Assembly: GCF_040115645.1 (NCBI RefSeq)
Contig: NC_089553.1
Span: forward strand, 124,001-188,000
DNA: 64,000 nt
Direction of reading: 5' to 3'
DNA from: Euwallacea fornicatus
Lineage: Eukaryota > Arthropoda > Insecta > Coleoptera > Curculionidae
Position numbers and translations under genes: made by a program. Positions 50,721 through 61,212 of the stretch are shown here, piece by piece (position 1 is the stretch's first letter; every line of letters starts with the position of its first letter). Under the pieces are notes generated by a model, which was not told the origin of the DNA, ran no database searches, and was given only the letters and a program-made list of their open reading frames with translations.

Positions 50721-53716
50721 CAGAGTGTGTCAACTTTTAGTAGAAGGAATTTAAATATTGATGAAGAATCTTATTTTAAGATGAAAACGCTATATAAACA
50801 TATCTTTCAAAACGGCTTAGTTTTTGAAATACAGGGCGTAAATATTTTATTAACCCTAGAATACTAATATATTGTAATTTTTGCGACGCTTGATTTTCTT
50901 CGGTCAATTTCGTATAGATGCTGTCATTTAAACGAGCTCCATGGCGAAGTGCCCTTCTAGTTGGTCTTGTTCTTGTATTCGTCGTATGTCTGACCGTATC
51001 GTTGTGACTTTTTACTTCACAAAATTTTGGCACGACCATCGTAAAATTTAACATTCATTAAAATTAGAGTAAACTTTTTAAACGAACATCCATTTAGTAA
51101 ATAAAGTCAATGTAAATGCTTTTTTTTAAATTGATATATTGTATTTCCTAAAACCAGAGTTCTACGACTGGATTCTAAATCCCAGCTGGCATTAAAATGA
51201 AACAAAAAAATATTTTTGACATTTCTGTATGTGACAATATTTATTAATGAAGTCTAATGATGAAGATGATAATGATGAATGAAAATAACATAAAATTAAT
51301 AATGAAAGGTTTTAAATTTGATGTTTATTTAATCAGATATAGTAATCACCGATTTGTTAAATTAAAATTTTTACGAAAGCCATTGGAGATTTCGCTTTTC
51401 AATAAGAGTATCTTTTTTACGTAAAAGTCTTTAAATTTTATATTTTTCCTATAAATTCGTCAATGAAGTTAAGGTAAAAAAAGGTTGGATTCGTTAGAAA
51501 ACAGAACACTGTAACAACTATACAATACGAATGAAAAAAGAGCACATGAAGAGATGTGAAAAACAACAAACTGAGGAGATACTAGAAAGAGTATGTACCT
51601 CATGTAAAGTCAAAGAGATCAAGAGGTGGGAAACAATGTATGAATGTCCGAACTGTCCGGTCACACCATGATTTTGGTTCGACTGTTCTAACATAATTCA
51701 TAAATAAAACGTGTCTTGTTAAAATTTGATTTACGTACTTCTCATACCTCTCAAAGTTTATATTAGCCAAGGAAAAATATATTTTTGTTTTTGTCGAAAT
51801 CAGTCTTTACGTTTATGTTCGTTCTTACTCTATATTTTTAAAATTCACTTATTTTTTGTTTTTTTATAGCAAAAAAAATTGTTTCATTTATATTAAACAA
51901 GCGTTTTTTACTTTTTTATGTAACAAATGCAAAATTAATTGACTTTTATGATCAAGAATACTTTCTTTATTAGAAAATAGGTAAAAACTCGACACTCGCG
52001 TATACGCGGGCAGTGGCAATGCAATACATTTTGTGAATCAGTACCAGTCCCGCGTTTATGCAGTTGCACACAAATTTGCTGGTTTGTCCCAGAAAACCAT
52101 TCTAATATTCCTAAAACATGATAAAATCTAAAAACAACATATTTCTCAACAAACAATTCTCGGTCATAAGTTGTATAATGCAAAATGGCATTGACAGCGA
52201 ATGTGTTAAAAAATACACCTAATTACAAATATGAACAAAATAACAATCGGCAAGCTAGAAATTACAGCTAAATTTTATGTGAATTTGATAGGGATCCGAA
52301 GACCAATACTCACAGAGTGGCGGTTACTCTAGGCGTCTTCCAAATTAAAATTCTGTCTGCTTTAAAATGGAATCACAGGCACGCTAATTTGAGATATCTG
52401 ATACCAGTACCAGATACCATATATTTGAGACCAGTACTTGGTTCACAAGAAGGTAATGAGGAACAAAGAATAACATTTTATTGGTAGGTCCTTAATGCAG
52501 TTCAGAATAATAGATATTTTTTGTTCAATGCATTGGGGACTGATGAATCATATTTTATTCGTCAAGGTGTTGTAAATTTTTGTAACTAACCCATTTTGCA
52601 CGGTAACCCGCATGCAATTCATCAACGAGCTTTTCAGAATTAATTTAGCGTAAATGTTTGGATTGGTCTTTATCGTATTCATTTGTTAGAGCTATTTTTT
52701 TTTATCACCACGTGAAAACAGGATTATTTCTTAGAGTTTTCGCAAAGAGCATGCCAATATTTGGGATAAAATTTCTCTTAATGTAAAAAACAAGATCTGG
52801 TTTCAATTAGATGGGTGTCCCACATATTAAAAAAAAATGTGAAAGACTGGTTAAACTGCAATTTCCCTGAAAGATGGATTGGTCAGTAGACTTTTTTGTG
52901 TAGGTACATTTAAAGGAGAGTATTTATATGACTCCTGTGAAAACTACGGCCTTTCTAATTAACAGGATTAGAAATCTTTGTAAGAAACTTTGAAATTCAA
53001 ATTTAGTTAATATAGTACCTTTCATTAAACTTCAATGTGAATTTAGTGTGGAACAAAATGTTACATATTCAAATAGTCAAGTATTCTTAACAGTAATTTA
53101 TTTTTACCTAATTCAAAAAGTTTTATTTCGTTTAATTTAATTTAAAACAAATAAACATTATTATTACCCCTGTAACGTATTTAGATTAACGTTAAGACAT
53201 GAAAGTGAGTTTGAATTAAATTTACAATCATAACCAACCGGTACATCAAAAGAAAATTGAAACTGATAGTTAGAGTAAGGTAAAATATCATGCGGCATTC
53301 AAGTGGTTTTAATTTTTTTAGTCAAACACGGTGTGTGGGATAAAAAAAAGTCAAGAGACCTTTTCACTTCTAAATTAAATAGAGAATAAAAGAAAAATCA
53401 TTATCGTATCATCTTTTTTCTTTAAAAAAAGTTGAGAGATGTGTCCGTAAGTATGCTACTGGAAAACTTAAACAAATATATTTTTACATCAAAAAACGCA
53501 CCATTATGAACTGTTAAAACGAGCAAAATTTTATTTTTAAAATATTAACCGTTTAGAAAATATATATCAACAAATTTATAAGTTTTGAATAAAACTTTAA
53601 CGCCCTGTAGCTCAAAAACTAAGGCCTTTGAAAGATCATTTACCTAATGTTTTTGCCTTAAAATAAGGTCCTCTATCCATAGTTAAAGTCTTAATACTAA
53701 AAATTGACTTACCCTG
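50721..53716 (+). mobile_element. Decayed Tc3-like element with ~130-base inverted ends
   Basis: The ends at about 50721-50850 and 53590-53716 are inverted copies, sharing CGCCCTGTA, TCAAAAACTAAG, TTTGAAAGAT and CTTAAAATAAG, and finishing with CAGAGTGTGTCAAC / GTTGACTTACCCTG-type termini next to TA. Plus-strand transposase relics run about 52190-52990. They include DPKTNTHRVAVTLGV (helix-turn-helix), VLNAVQNNRYFLF followed by TDESYF (first catalytic Asp), FSVNVWIGL, WLNCNFPERWIG and MTPVKTTAFLINRIRNLCKK near 52928. There are many stops and frameshifts, so it is dead. It begins only six bases after the foldback element ends. Confidence 0.68.
51541..51720 (+). pseudogene. piggyBac-type transposase C-terminal fragment
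   Basis: One frame reads EHMKRCEKQQTEEILERVC, then TSCKVKEIKRWETMYECPNC and FDCSNIIHK. The spacing (CxxC, basic stretch, ETxYxCxxC, CFxxYH-like end) is that of the cysteine-rich zinc-binding domain at the C-terminus of piggyBac transposases. Only this fragment survives. It lies inside the Tc3-like element, so it is either a nested insertion remnant or part of a composite. Confidence 0.5.
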
Positions 53717-53810
53717 TATAAGAAGTCTAAACGATTCAAAATTACGTTTCCGCTTTAATTCATCGAGAACTCATTTTTTCTCTCTTAATTTTCGATATTC
53801 AATTTGCATT

Positions 53811-55773
53811 TTAAGGTGTAATACTATGAGAACTTATTCCTTGTTGTGAGAGCTCCGCCTTCACTCTCCTGGCAATATGGGACCGTGTGTGCTTTCTCAA
53901 GTGATCCTTACGATAAAAACCTAAAAAATCATATAATCGTTTAAAGCACTAAAGAATACATTAAAAAAATGATACAATATTGTATGATTATTACAATTTG
54001 TTAATCACATCGTTAACTAGTTTTAAAGTCATTCATGAAGAACAACGGGTATAATGCACGATTAGCAAAATAACCACTAAAGGATTATAAATTGCGGCGT
54101 ATGCAATTAGCGCTTCTAATCCAACCGTGAGTTTCGGTTTTATCATTTTTAATGATCTTTTCAAGCCATTTTTAAAAATTGTGTTTACACTATATTATAA
54201 CTCCACTTAGAGGGAGTGTGACAGACCCATCTAGTTAACTTATACGTAGTAAACAACATTTTCGTGTTTCCCACCTTTCTTTGATTCATTCAGATATCTA
54301 TACATACATTAAATTAAATATTCAGCCAATGGACGAAAAATCTTTAAAAATATATTGAGAATGATGCATATAAAACGTACCTTTTCCGCACTCATTACAA
54401 ACATGCCTTTTCTCCCCTGAATGAATAACAAAGTGCAGCGTTAACTGCTCTTTTCTCTTAAATGCTTTCAAGCACACAGAACAAACAAAAGGTCTCTCTG
54501 GATTATGACTTTGCTTGTGCCTTGTTAAGTGATCTTTACGCTTCAAAGCAGCCCCACAAATGTCGCAAACAAAACGTCGCTCCATGTTGTGTCCCATTAA
54601 GTGCTGCTCCAATAAATCTCGTTCTGGAAGCGCCATATGGCACTCTGGGCAACAATACAAAGTAGATCCATCTAAGGCCGTTGACAGCCGTATTTCACCT
54701 ACAGATAATTTTATTTGAGTTGTTTTAGTTCATTCTCATTCACGGTTTTTACCAGGTTTTGGTTTTGGTTTTTTCTCCTTCTCAGGCCTCTTTTTCTTCT
54801 TTTTCTTTATAACAATAGTAGTAGAGTTGTTCAAATGATCAGTGTTTATAGTGCTTAAAGTATTGCTATTTGTACTTAAGTTTCCATTGGTATTGCTTCC
54901 AATATTTAGAGAGTCAATGTTGATTGTGCCTTAAAAAATGGTGCCCAATTAAGGTGGTATATAAGAAACAGCTTACAAGCTACTACCATTGTTCATCAAA
55001 TTAAGATTAGGTGAGCTGCTCTGTTGCAGCAGTGTAGACTGCTGACTAACACTACTGTCTTTCTTTAAAGACTCTGCAGAATATTTGAGGATGTCCTGCA
55101 AGGTTATGGGCAGACTGTTGGCTGGAAGCTGCGCCAAATAATCCATGGAAGCTGTCAGATTTTGCCAAGAATTTGAGAGCACCGAGGAAGACGGATTGCT
55201 TGATATTGCCTGGTTATTGCTTTGGACTTGACCCAGAGATTTTGAAAGTTCATGCTCTTTTTTCTGTAAAAATGTTTCCTTCAGTTTTTGTACAGAATCA
55301 AAAGCTTCAGATACAACCTTACTATTCTCCCCATTACCAACTAGCAGCTTGTCACTCCGCAAGCAAAAGACATCCAAGTTTTGCTGATCAAAATTTTGCC
55401 TTTTGGAAGAGGCATTTTGAGAGTATAAACTTTGTGAATTGAGGTAGTTTCCGTTGCTTTTATTGGACGCAGCAAGAAGCTGCTGTTGGGCAGTGGCATG
55501 ATGATGTTGGGTAAATGAGGGAACACCATTTGCAGTATATCTGTGTACATAAAAAAGGTATATGCACAAATTCAAATCCACCTTAAATTATCTCATCAAT
55601 TTTATTTTTATACTACAGTCTACAACATAAAAAAAAGCTTACCGATTTGTTAATGTAATATCATCCAAAGAATTCAAGCTTGTTGAAGGAAAGTCTTGTG
55701 AGAGTTTAACTGCAAACTGATGTATGTTTGGAATAGAAGTAGAAAGATGACTTCCAAATGGAGAGAAATTCAT
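53811..55773 (-). CDS. C2H2 zinc-finger transcription factor, four fingers
   Basis: Five coding exons join in phase: 55773-55643, 55540-54987, 54929-54753, 54698-54381 and 53920-53811. They give about 429 residues. The N-terminal 290 residues are Ser/Asn/Gln-rich and probably disordered. A basic run (KKKKKKRPEKEKKPKPKPG) precedes the fingers. Four C2H2 fingers follow: CPECHMALPERDLLEQHLMGH, CDICGAALKRKDHLTRHKQSH, CSVCLKAFKRKEQLTLHFVIH and CNECGKGFYRKDHLRKHTRSH. All C and H ligands are present, and the linkers are close to TGEKP type. The last finger is split by an intron after GKG. The protein should be a nuclear DNA-binding regulator; I cannot assign the target or ortholog. The start at MNFSPFG is the first in-frame ATG in its exon. 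A frame upstream (56027-55927) may be 5'UTR. Confidence 0.82.
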
Positions 55774-56633
55774 TATATTAACATTATATTGCCTAAAAAT
55801 AATTAGATATTACTTTAGCATTTCCAGTGGAAATTTGGAAATACTAACATCACAAGAATTTCTAATAACCATAGACGAACGTAAATAGTAAAGTTGTAAA
55901 GAACTAAATGTAAAGGACACTTACCATAGTAAAAAAAATAGGTTTTGTGCGGCTTTTTATCATAATCGCTACGCTTGTCGGGTCGCCATTCAACACGCTT
56001 TGGCCCTGATTCGTCCTTATTGCGCAAGGGTTTGAATGAAATCGAAAGGAAAGGGGTCGAAGAAGAAGCTAAAGGGGTGAAAAGAAATCCATAATCGTTC
56101 CTCCCTCATTTTCCGCTCAAAAATTTTGAATTAGCGTATGTCATTTGTCATTACTTTTTGACAGGTTCATAATAGAGATGAATCTGACCCAAAGTATAGA
56201 TATTGTAGCATATGTAGTAAATCCGGGTATTGGAAAGCTATTTCAATTACTTGATTATGAAGTTTTGTTTCATTACAGCACTTATATTAAATCAATTAGT
56301 ACCTAATAGAAAAAAAAACTTTCTGTGTTTCACAATCTTAAAGGCAGTGCCAAGGAAATAAGTGGAACTCAGAATCTTAAGAGTAGAAAAATGTACTTGA
56401 AGTAGAACAAACAAGCAGCAATGACATTTATAGAAATCTAACCTCACTCATTTTTTTTAACCTTTAATATTTATTTAAATATTAATATGTTATAATAAAT
56501 TATTAAAATCACAACAACGTTTCAATTTATCTCATAATCCTGTTATAATTTTACGCTGGTAAACACTCTCTTATGAAAAAGCTTTTATCATTCATCTAAT
56601 CGCATCTTTCTATTTCTTATTCGCCTTCTAATT
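55774..56633. other. Intergenic region between the zinc-finger gene and the OPRT gene
   Basis: The two genes diverge here. A possible 5' exon of the zinc-finger gene ends in a GTAAGT donor at about 55923 (-), but its coding phase does not fit the next exon, so I treat it as untranslated. No other feature is visible. Confidence 0.45.
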
Positions 56634-58051
56634 ATGGCAAGTCAACAAGAAAATTTGAGAGATTTTGCCATCAAACTGTTTAATATCAATGCAATTAAAT
56701 TTGGCGAATTTAAGACCAAAGTGGGGCTTATGACACCGGTTTATTGCGATTTAAGGGTTATGGTCAGTTATCCAGATGTAATGGTGAGTCAAAACCTCAT
56801 CAGTAAAAAACCTTTAGTAAAGCTGCAGTATCTCTATCCTAATATAGAAAAGTTTGGCCGAGTTGCTAATCTATGAAATCAAAGGAATAGATGTTGATAT
56901 ACTATGTGGAGTTCCCTATACAGCTCTACCAATTGCAACAGCAGTGTCTTTACAAACCTCCATTCCAATGGTGATGAGGAGGCAAGAACCCAAGTATCAT
57001 GGCACTAAGAAAATAGTTGATGGTGTCTTTAAAGCAGGAGACCAGTGTCTTATTGTTGAAGATGTAGTTACATCAGGATCTAGCATTTTAGAGACAGTAA
57101 AAGACTTGGAAAATGAAGGTAAGTATAGTAAGAAGATTATGGTGAGGAATGAACAAAGTTGAAATCCACTGAAGTGTTATTTTATAACTTTATAAATAGT
57201 TTATACTGTGTCAATGCTGCCTAAATTTTAGACTGTATAAATAAATGATGAATTTAAATTTCTCTCTAATGGTAATTATTAATTATAATCACTGGAATAA
57301 CTGAAGTGCAGATTTGCTCTACTACTCCATACTCATTGTACACACTTCTGTGTAAAAGCAAAAATTTCAAACTGAAACAATATGTTGCAAAAAATAATTT
57401 TTTTATTCAATCTAAACTATTACCCAGTTGTCTCTTTCATATTGCAAAAAGCATGTCCCTTACAACTTCCTCTATGTTTTCACTTCAAGTTTTTAAAAGA
57501 CTTTAGAAATGGAGAATACATTAATATTTTTACTCTCAGTAAGGTAAAATTTGTTTTTACCAATCATCAAATTGTTATGTTTCATAAATAAAAAATGGCT
57601 GAGCTTAAGTCACAAATCAACAACTCAAACCTAAAAGACTTGAGTTGTTATTAAATTGTAGAGATATGTATTATCATATTTCAGACTTTAATTATAACAA
57701 ATTTTGTAGGTAAAAAATCAGTGTTTTTGTTCTTTGTAAGAATTACTATTGTGACTAGTTACCTATATAAAAGCTAATAATTCAATAAAGGGATACTTTT
57801 TTATTATTTAATTAATTGAATTGTTTTTTGCAGGTTTAACATGTACAGATGCTATTGTGTTTCTAAATAGGGAACAAGGGGGTGCTGCACTTTTAAAAGA
57901 TAAAGGTATTACTATGCATGCTTTAATGACTTTGAGTCAATTGGTTGATTATTTGTTTGAAGCCAAGTGTATTGATCAGGAGATGGTTGAGAAAGTGAAG
58001 CTGTATATTAGAGATAATCAAGTAACAGCAAATTTTAAATCAGCAGCCTAA
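56634..58051 (+). CDS. Stand-alone orotate phosphoribosyltransferase (UMPS-derived)
   Basis: Three exons, 56634-56783, 56848-57118 and 57834-58051, give 212 residues. It is the OPRT half of UMP synthase alone. Conserved blocks are KFGEFKTKVG, CGVPYTALPIATA, MVMRRQEPKYHGTKK, the PRPP loop IVEDVVTSGSS (canonical Thr, about residue 125) and NREQGGAALL. By hand alignment exon 2 matches the UMPS exon at about 67 of 91 residues. The two introns sit at the same codons and phases as in UMPS, and exon 2 has the same length (271 bases). The frame ends just after DNQVT, where UMPS enters the linker to its decarboxylase, then adds seven residues and stops. No decarboxylase sequence follows. The frame is intact with all OPRT motifs, so it is probably functional: orotate plus PRPP to OMP. 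The original function could instead be regulatory. Confidence 0.9.
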
Positions 58052-58831
58052 AATTGTGGTGTTTGGAAAAATCAAACATTTCTGAAATTCAAACTAAAAA
58101 CTTACACATTTTGTTTTAATTTAATATATCAACAAATATAATACTTGCTCAACAGTTAAAGACACACTATGTTAAAGGTGCATTTAAATGTAGTAAAAAT
58201 ATAATTGATGGGACCAATCAAACATACTTTTAATTTATCTAATAAATGTAAATTTTTAAAACCAATAATGTTAGACATAGCATGTGACTCATAAGCTTTC
58301 TTGATCAGAACTACCATTCCTTTAATATTTAATTGGACATTGAATAATAAAACTATTATTAACTATTGTTTGCTTCCCCACTAACTGTGATTGAGGTACT
58401 TTTAATAAAAATTTGCTTTATATTATGGTAAACCCATTTTGTTATTTTATTCAATCTACTTATGGTATCCAAAGTGCGTTACAAAATCCACTGTAAATAT
58501 TTGTGGTATATTCTGAAACTAGAGTTGATGTCCATTTAAAATTCAACCTTCAGAGTGCATTTATGTGAAAGTATAGAACTGGTACTGTACTAATTTGTTT
58601 TGAAAGATAACACATTAAAATTTCATTGTACCACATCTTTCCAAATGTGTTAAATTATAATTTAACACTCTCAAAATATTTGGTATGCAAAGTGAAAACT
58701 AAGGAATCTTATAAGTCAAAAACAAGCACAGCAGAGCATTGATAGGAAATAAAGTCCAAGTGTCCAAATATGCCATTAGTTGTAAAGGTTTATTATGAAA
58801 AAAAGAACATTCAGTATAATAATGTAATAGT
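58052..58831. other. Shared 3' flank, OPRT and NSE2
   Basis: This AT-rich region separates two convergent genes. Probable polyadenylation signals occur for both (AATAAA-type stretches near 58245 and 58345 on the plus strand). No other gene is visible. Confidence 0.5.
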
Positions 58832-59530
58832 CTAATCATCATTATCACTCCCTGAAGTGTCCATCTCTTCTTCCTCATTTCTTGAACTACCTCCTTGGGT
58901 TGCAATATGTCGTAAAATTTGTTTCTCTAATAGCAGATCTTCTTGTAGATCTGCTGGAGTCAACTTGTTATTTTTGCATCCTATGTAAGGACACATAGCT
59001 TTCTTTTTAGATTGTCTTATATAGTCATAAATTGTTTCACTGTCATATATATGTTTGCATTTAATATTTCGTAAAGGCTTTCGAATAACCCCTTTCCTTA
59101 TTGGATCTAGTGGGAGAGTAAAGGAGGTAGAACACATTAATGAATCACCAATATCTTCATATGTACTGTCTTCTTGTGAATTCTTTGGCACTACTTCAAG
59201 AATAGAGCAGTTGTTGTGGAACAATTGGTCCCATATTTCATGATCAGTGTGAACTGTTTCGGATTGTGTGGACAGTTTTTGCTGATATAATTCATCAATT
59301 AAGTAGTCTTGAGATGGATCAGAAATAGTCTCCTCCACAAGAATTATAGCCTTTTTAGAGTTTTGGTATTTATTATCAATGGTACAAAACTTCTGGGCAA
59401 TCTCCTTTAGTTTGGCTACTTCCACTTCTTTTTCGGGATCTTCCAAATTTTCATTAATGAAGTTTTTCCACGTTGTTAAGGAGTTAACACATTTGTCTAG
59501 GAAGATGGAATATCTATCGTGTAACGACAT
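58832..59530 (-). CDS. NSE2/MMS21-like SUMO E3 ligase of the SMC5/6 complex
   Basis: This single-exon gene of 232 residues starts at the ATG at 59530; an upstream TTG extension is not needed. The N-terminal half is helical and charged (LHDRYSIFLDKCVNSL, EVEVAKLKEIAQKFC), as expected for the arm that packs on SMC5. The C-terminal SP-RING reads LDPIRKGVIRKPLRNIKCKH, then YDSETIYDYI, CPYIGC and KLTPADLQED, with Cys, His, Cys and Cys ligands for one zinc. The acidic tail (EEEEMDTSGSDNDD) is a plausible SUMO-interaction or phosphorylation tail. The family sumoylates cohesin and SMC5/6 subunits in DNA repair. In flies two related genes exist, so which ortholog this is stays open. It is divergent from TSEN34. 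Confidence 0.87.
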   Translation of the reverse strand: MSLHDRYSIFLDKCVNSLTTWKNFINENLEDPEKEVEVAKLKEIAQKFCTIDNKYQNSKKAIILVEETISDPSQDYLIDELYQQKLSTQSETVHTDHEIWDQLFHNNCSILEVVPKNSQEDSTYEDIGDSLMCSTSFTLPLDPIRKGVIRKPLRNIKCKHIYDSETIYDYIRQSKKKAMCPYIGCKNNKLTPADLQEDLLLEKQILRHIATQGGSSRNEEEEMDTSGSDNDD

Positions 59531-59762
59531 ATTGAATAATGGATTGTTCAATTATTAATGCAGTGCTTCACGAGAATTATTTGAAAATTCCAATAAATCA
59601 CGTGATAACTATTGTTACGTCACTCTAACTACCCTTTCAACTCAATGATCGAACACAAAATTATTTTACATGGACCAAAAGTGAGGTTGTAAATCTTTTT
59701 ATTTTTATTATAATTTTCTTCAAAACACTGCATACTATGAAACCAAAAACCAAAAATTTGCA
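59531..59762. promoter_or_regulatory. Probable bidirectional promoter, NSE2 / TSEN34
   Basis: The two start codons face away from each other with only 232 bases between them, so both promoters must lie here unless distant UTR exons exist. CACGTGAT near 59600 contains an E-box-like CACGTG. No TATA box is claimed. Confidence 0.5.
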
Positions 59763-60533
59763 ATGATAAAATTAACATTCATTAACGGCAATGTATTCGT
59801 CTTCGATTTAGAGGATTGGTCAACACTCAGATCAGTTCATCGGATAATGGGGCACATTATAGGCAGCACAAACTTCATTCCTTCATTACCTTCCAAATTA
59901 CTTCCCGAAGAAGTGCTTCTACTGATTGACAAAGAATTAGCGGAAGTTGTTGAATGTCATAGTACTGAAATTGAAGATTGCAAGTCTGTCGAGGAATTTG
60001 AAAATGCCTTAATGCAGGGGCAACAGCAGGAGTATAAGAAAATGCGCAGAGCTCAGCTAGAAACTTTAATAGACAAAATTGTGCAAATGAGAAGGAAAGT
60101 AGGCGACCATAGAACTAAGGCAGAAATTTTTAATGAGGAACTTGATAAATCGTCAGACATTACCAAAGCAAATATGCTATGGCCAATTTTCTTAAAAGAC
60201 TCAAGTCCCCAATCCTTGTCCTTCATTTCTAAAGAACGTATAACTTCCCTTACAAATAACTTAAAAACTATTGTCTATCGCGATTTATGGGATAGGGGTT
60301 ATTATGTTACAAGTGGTGAGAAATTTGGTGGCAACTTTTTAGTATATTTGGGTGACCCCATAATTTATCATGCAATATTCATAGTTAAGTGTATAGAGTC
60401 GGAAAGGACGTTTACCCCCACGGAATTAGTTGCTTTTGGTAGGTTAGGGGTTTCAGTGAAAAAAGGGGCAGTATTAGCCTCAGTTAAAGACGGGTGCGTT
60501 TCTTATGTAGCAATAAATTGGATTGATGCCTAA
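59763..60533 (+). CDS. TSEN34: tRNA-splicing endonuclease subunit Sen34
   Basis: This is a single-exon frame of 256 residues (human TSEN34 310). The N-terminal domain starts MIKLTFINGNVFVFD. A Gln/Arg-rich charged middle follows. The C-terminal nuclease domain contains RDLWDRGYYVTSGEKFGGNF, then LVYLGDPIIYHA and FGRLGVSVKKGAVLAS. The expected catalytic triad is present: Tyr in LVYLGDP, His in YHA and Lys in VKK. TSEN34 cuts the 3' side of tRNA introns within the four-subunit TSEN complex. The intact triad indicates an active subunit. The stop is 33 bases from the stop of the next, convergent gene. Confidence 0.93.
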   Translation: MIKLTFINGNVFVFDLEDWSTLRSVHRIMGHIIGSTNFIPSLPSKLLPEEVLLLIDKELAEVVECHSTEIEDCKSVEEFENALMQGQQQEYKKMRRAQLETLIDKIVQMRRKVGDHRTKAEIFNEELDKSSDITKANMLWPIFLKDSSPQSLSFISKERITSLTNNLKTIVYRDLWDRGYYVTSGEKFGGNFLVYLGDPIIYHAIFIVKCIESERTFTPTELVAFGRLGVSVKKGAVLASVKDGCVSYVAINWIDA

Positions 60534-60566
60534 TCATTGTGTTTTATTAAGTAATTCTCCTAGAAT

Positions 60567-61212
60567 TTACATATCACAGTAGGATATCAATCTGGCAAAA
60601 GTACATACTACAGACAACCAGTTATAAATCATAAATATTGTTATTATCAGTGTCTTTTTTTGCAAATTGAAACCGTCCACAAATATCCTAGCGATAAATA
60701 TTACTAATTCCAGTGAAATGATTAAGGCATATAGTGCTAGAAATGGCATGTAAAAGATGGGGTTGTTCTAAGGAAATAATATTGGTAAATTAATATTGTA
60801 ATTGTATTTTGTATTCCACAAAGAGTCCTGAACTCACAGTAAGTAAACCCAGGAGTAGAAAAAGGTAGTACTCTAGAGATAAAACCAAGGATATAAGCTT
60901 GCAATCTCTCTCTGCCTCTGGAGCTATAATTTTTCCCTTTTTTAGGCGTTCCTTCCAAATATAGCCCGGCAAAACTGAGCCACATTTTATTATCCTATAG
61001 ATATCAAAAGCGTTTAATACCTGAAAGTTGTAATGGTGTTTTTCGCTTTTATAAGTAATATGTATAAAATAAAAAATCACCACTCCCAAAACACCTAGCG
61101 CTGCAACGTACACTGGGGCGAAAGTCATTGCCGGATGGACACAAAGATAATTGATATATAGCTTGTTTTTCTGAAGTATGGGTCCTATTACCGTATAAAA
61201 GGGTATTTTCAT
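60567..61212 (-). CDS. Four-span membrane protein, unnamed
   Basis: Two exons, 61212-60838 and 60767-60567, join in phase 0 across a 70-base intron with GTGAGT donor and TTATTTCCTTAG acceptor, giving 191 residues. Hydrophobic segments are FAPVYVAALGVLGVVIFYFI (about 31-50), LISLVLSLEYYLFLLLGLLT (about 106-125), PFLALYALIISLELVIFIAR and LIITIFMIYNWLSVVCTFA, so four membrane spans are likely. A basic loop (KERLKKGKIIAPEAERDC) lies between spans one and two. No signal peptide is evident; the N-terminus is probably cytosolic. I do not recognise the family. Reading through the donor also stays open briefly and gives a 140-residue alternative that I consider less likely. Confidence 0.65.

Noticed and set aside
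50776..51054. 92-codon minus-strand frame in the Tc3-like element as a gene
   Set aside because: It begins within the element's interior and overlaps its inverted end, with no convincing domain.
55815..56027. Frame starting MRNKDESGPKRVEWRPDKRS as an N-terminal coding exon of the zinc-finger gene
   Set aside because: Its donor phase does not keep the next exon's frame open. More likely 5'UTR.
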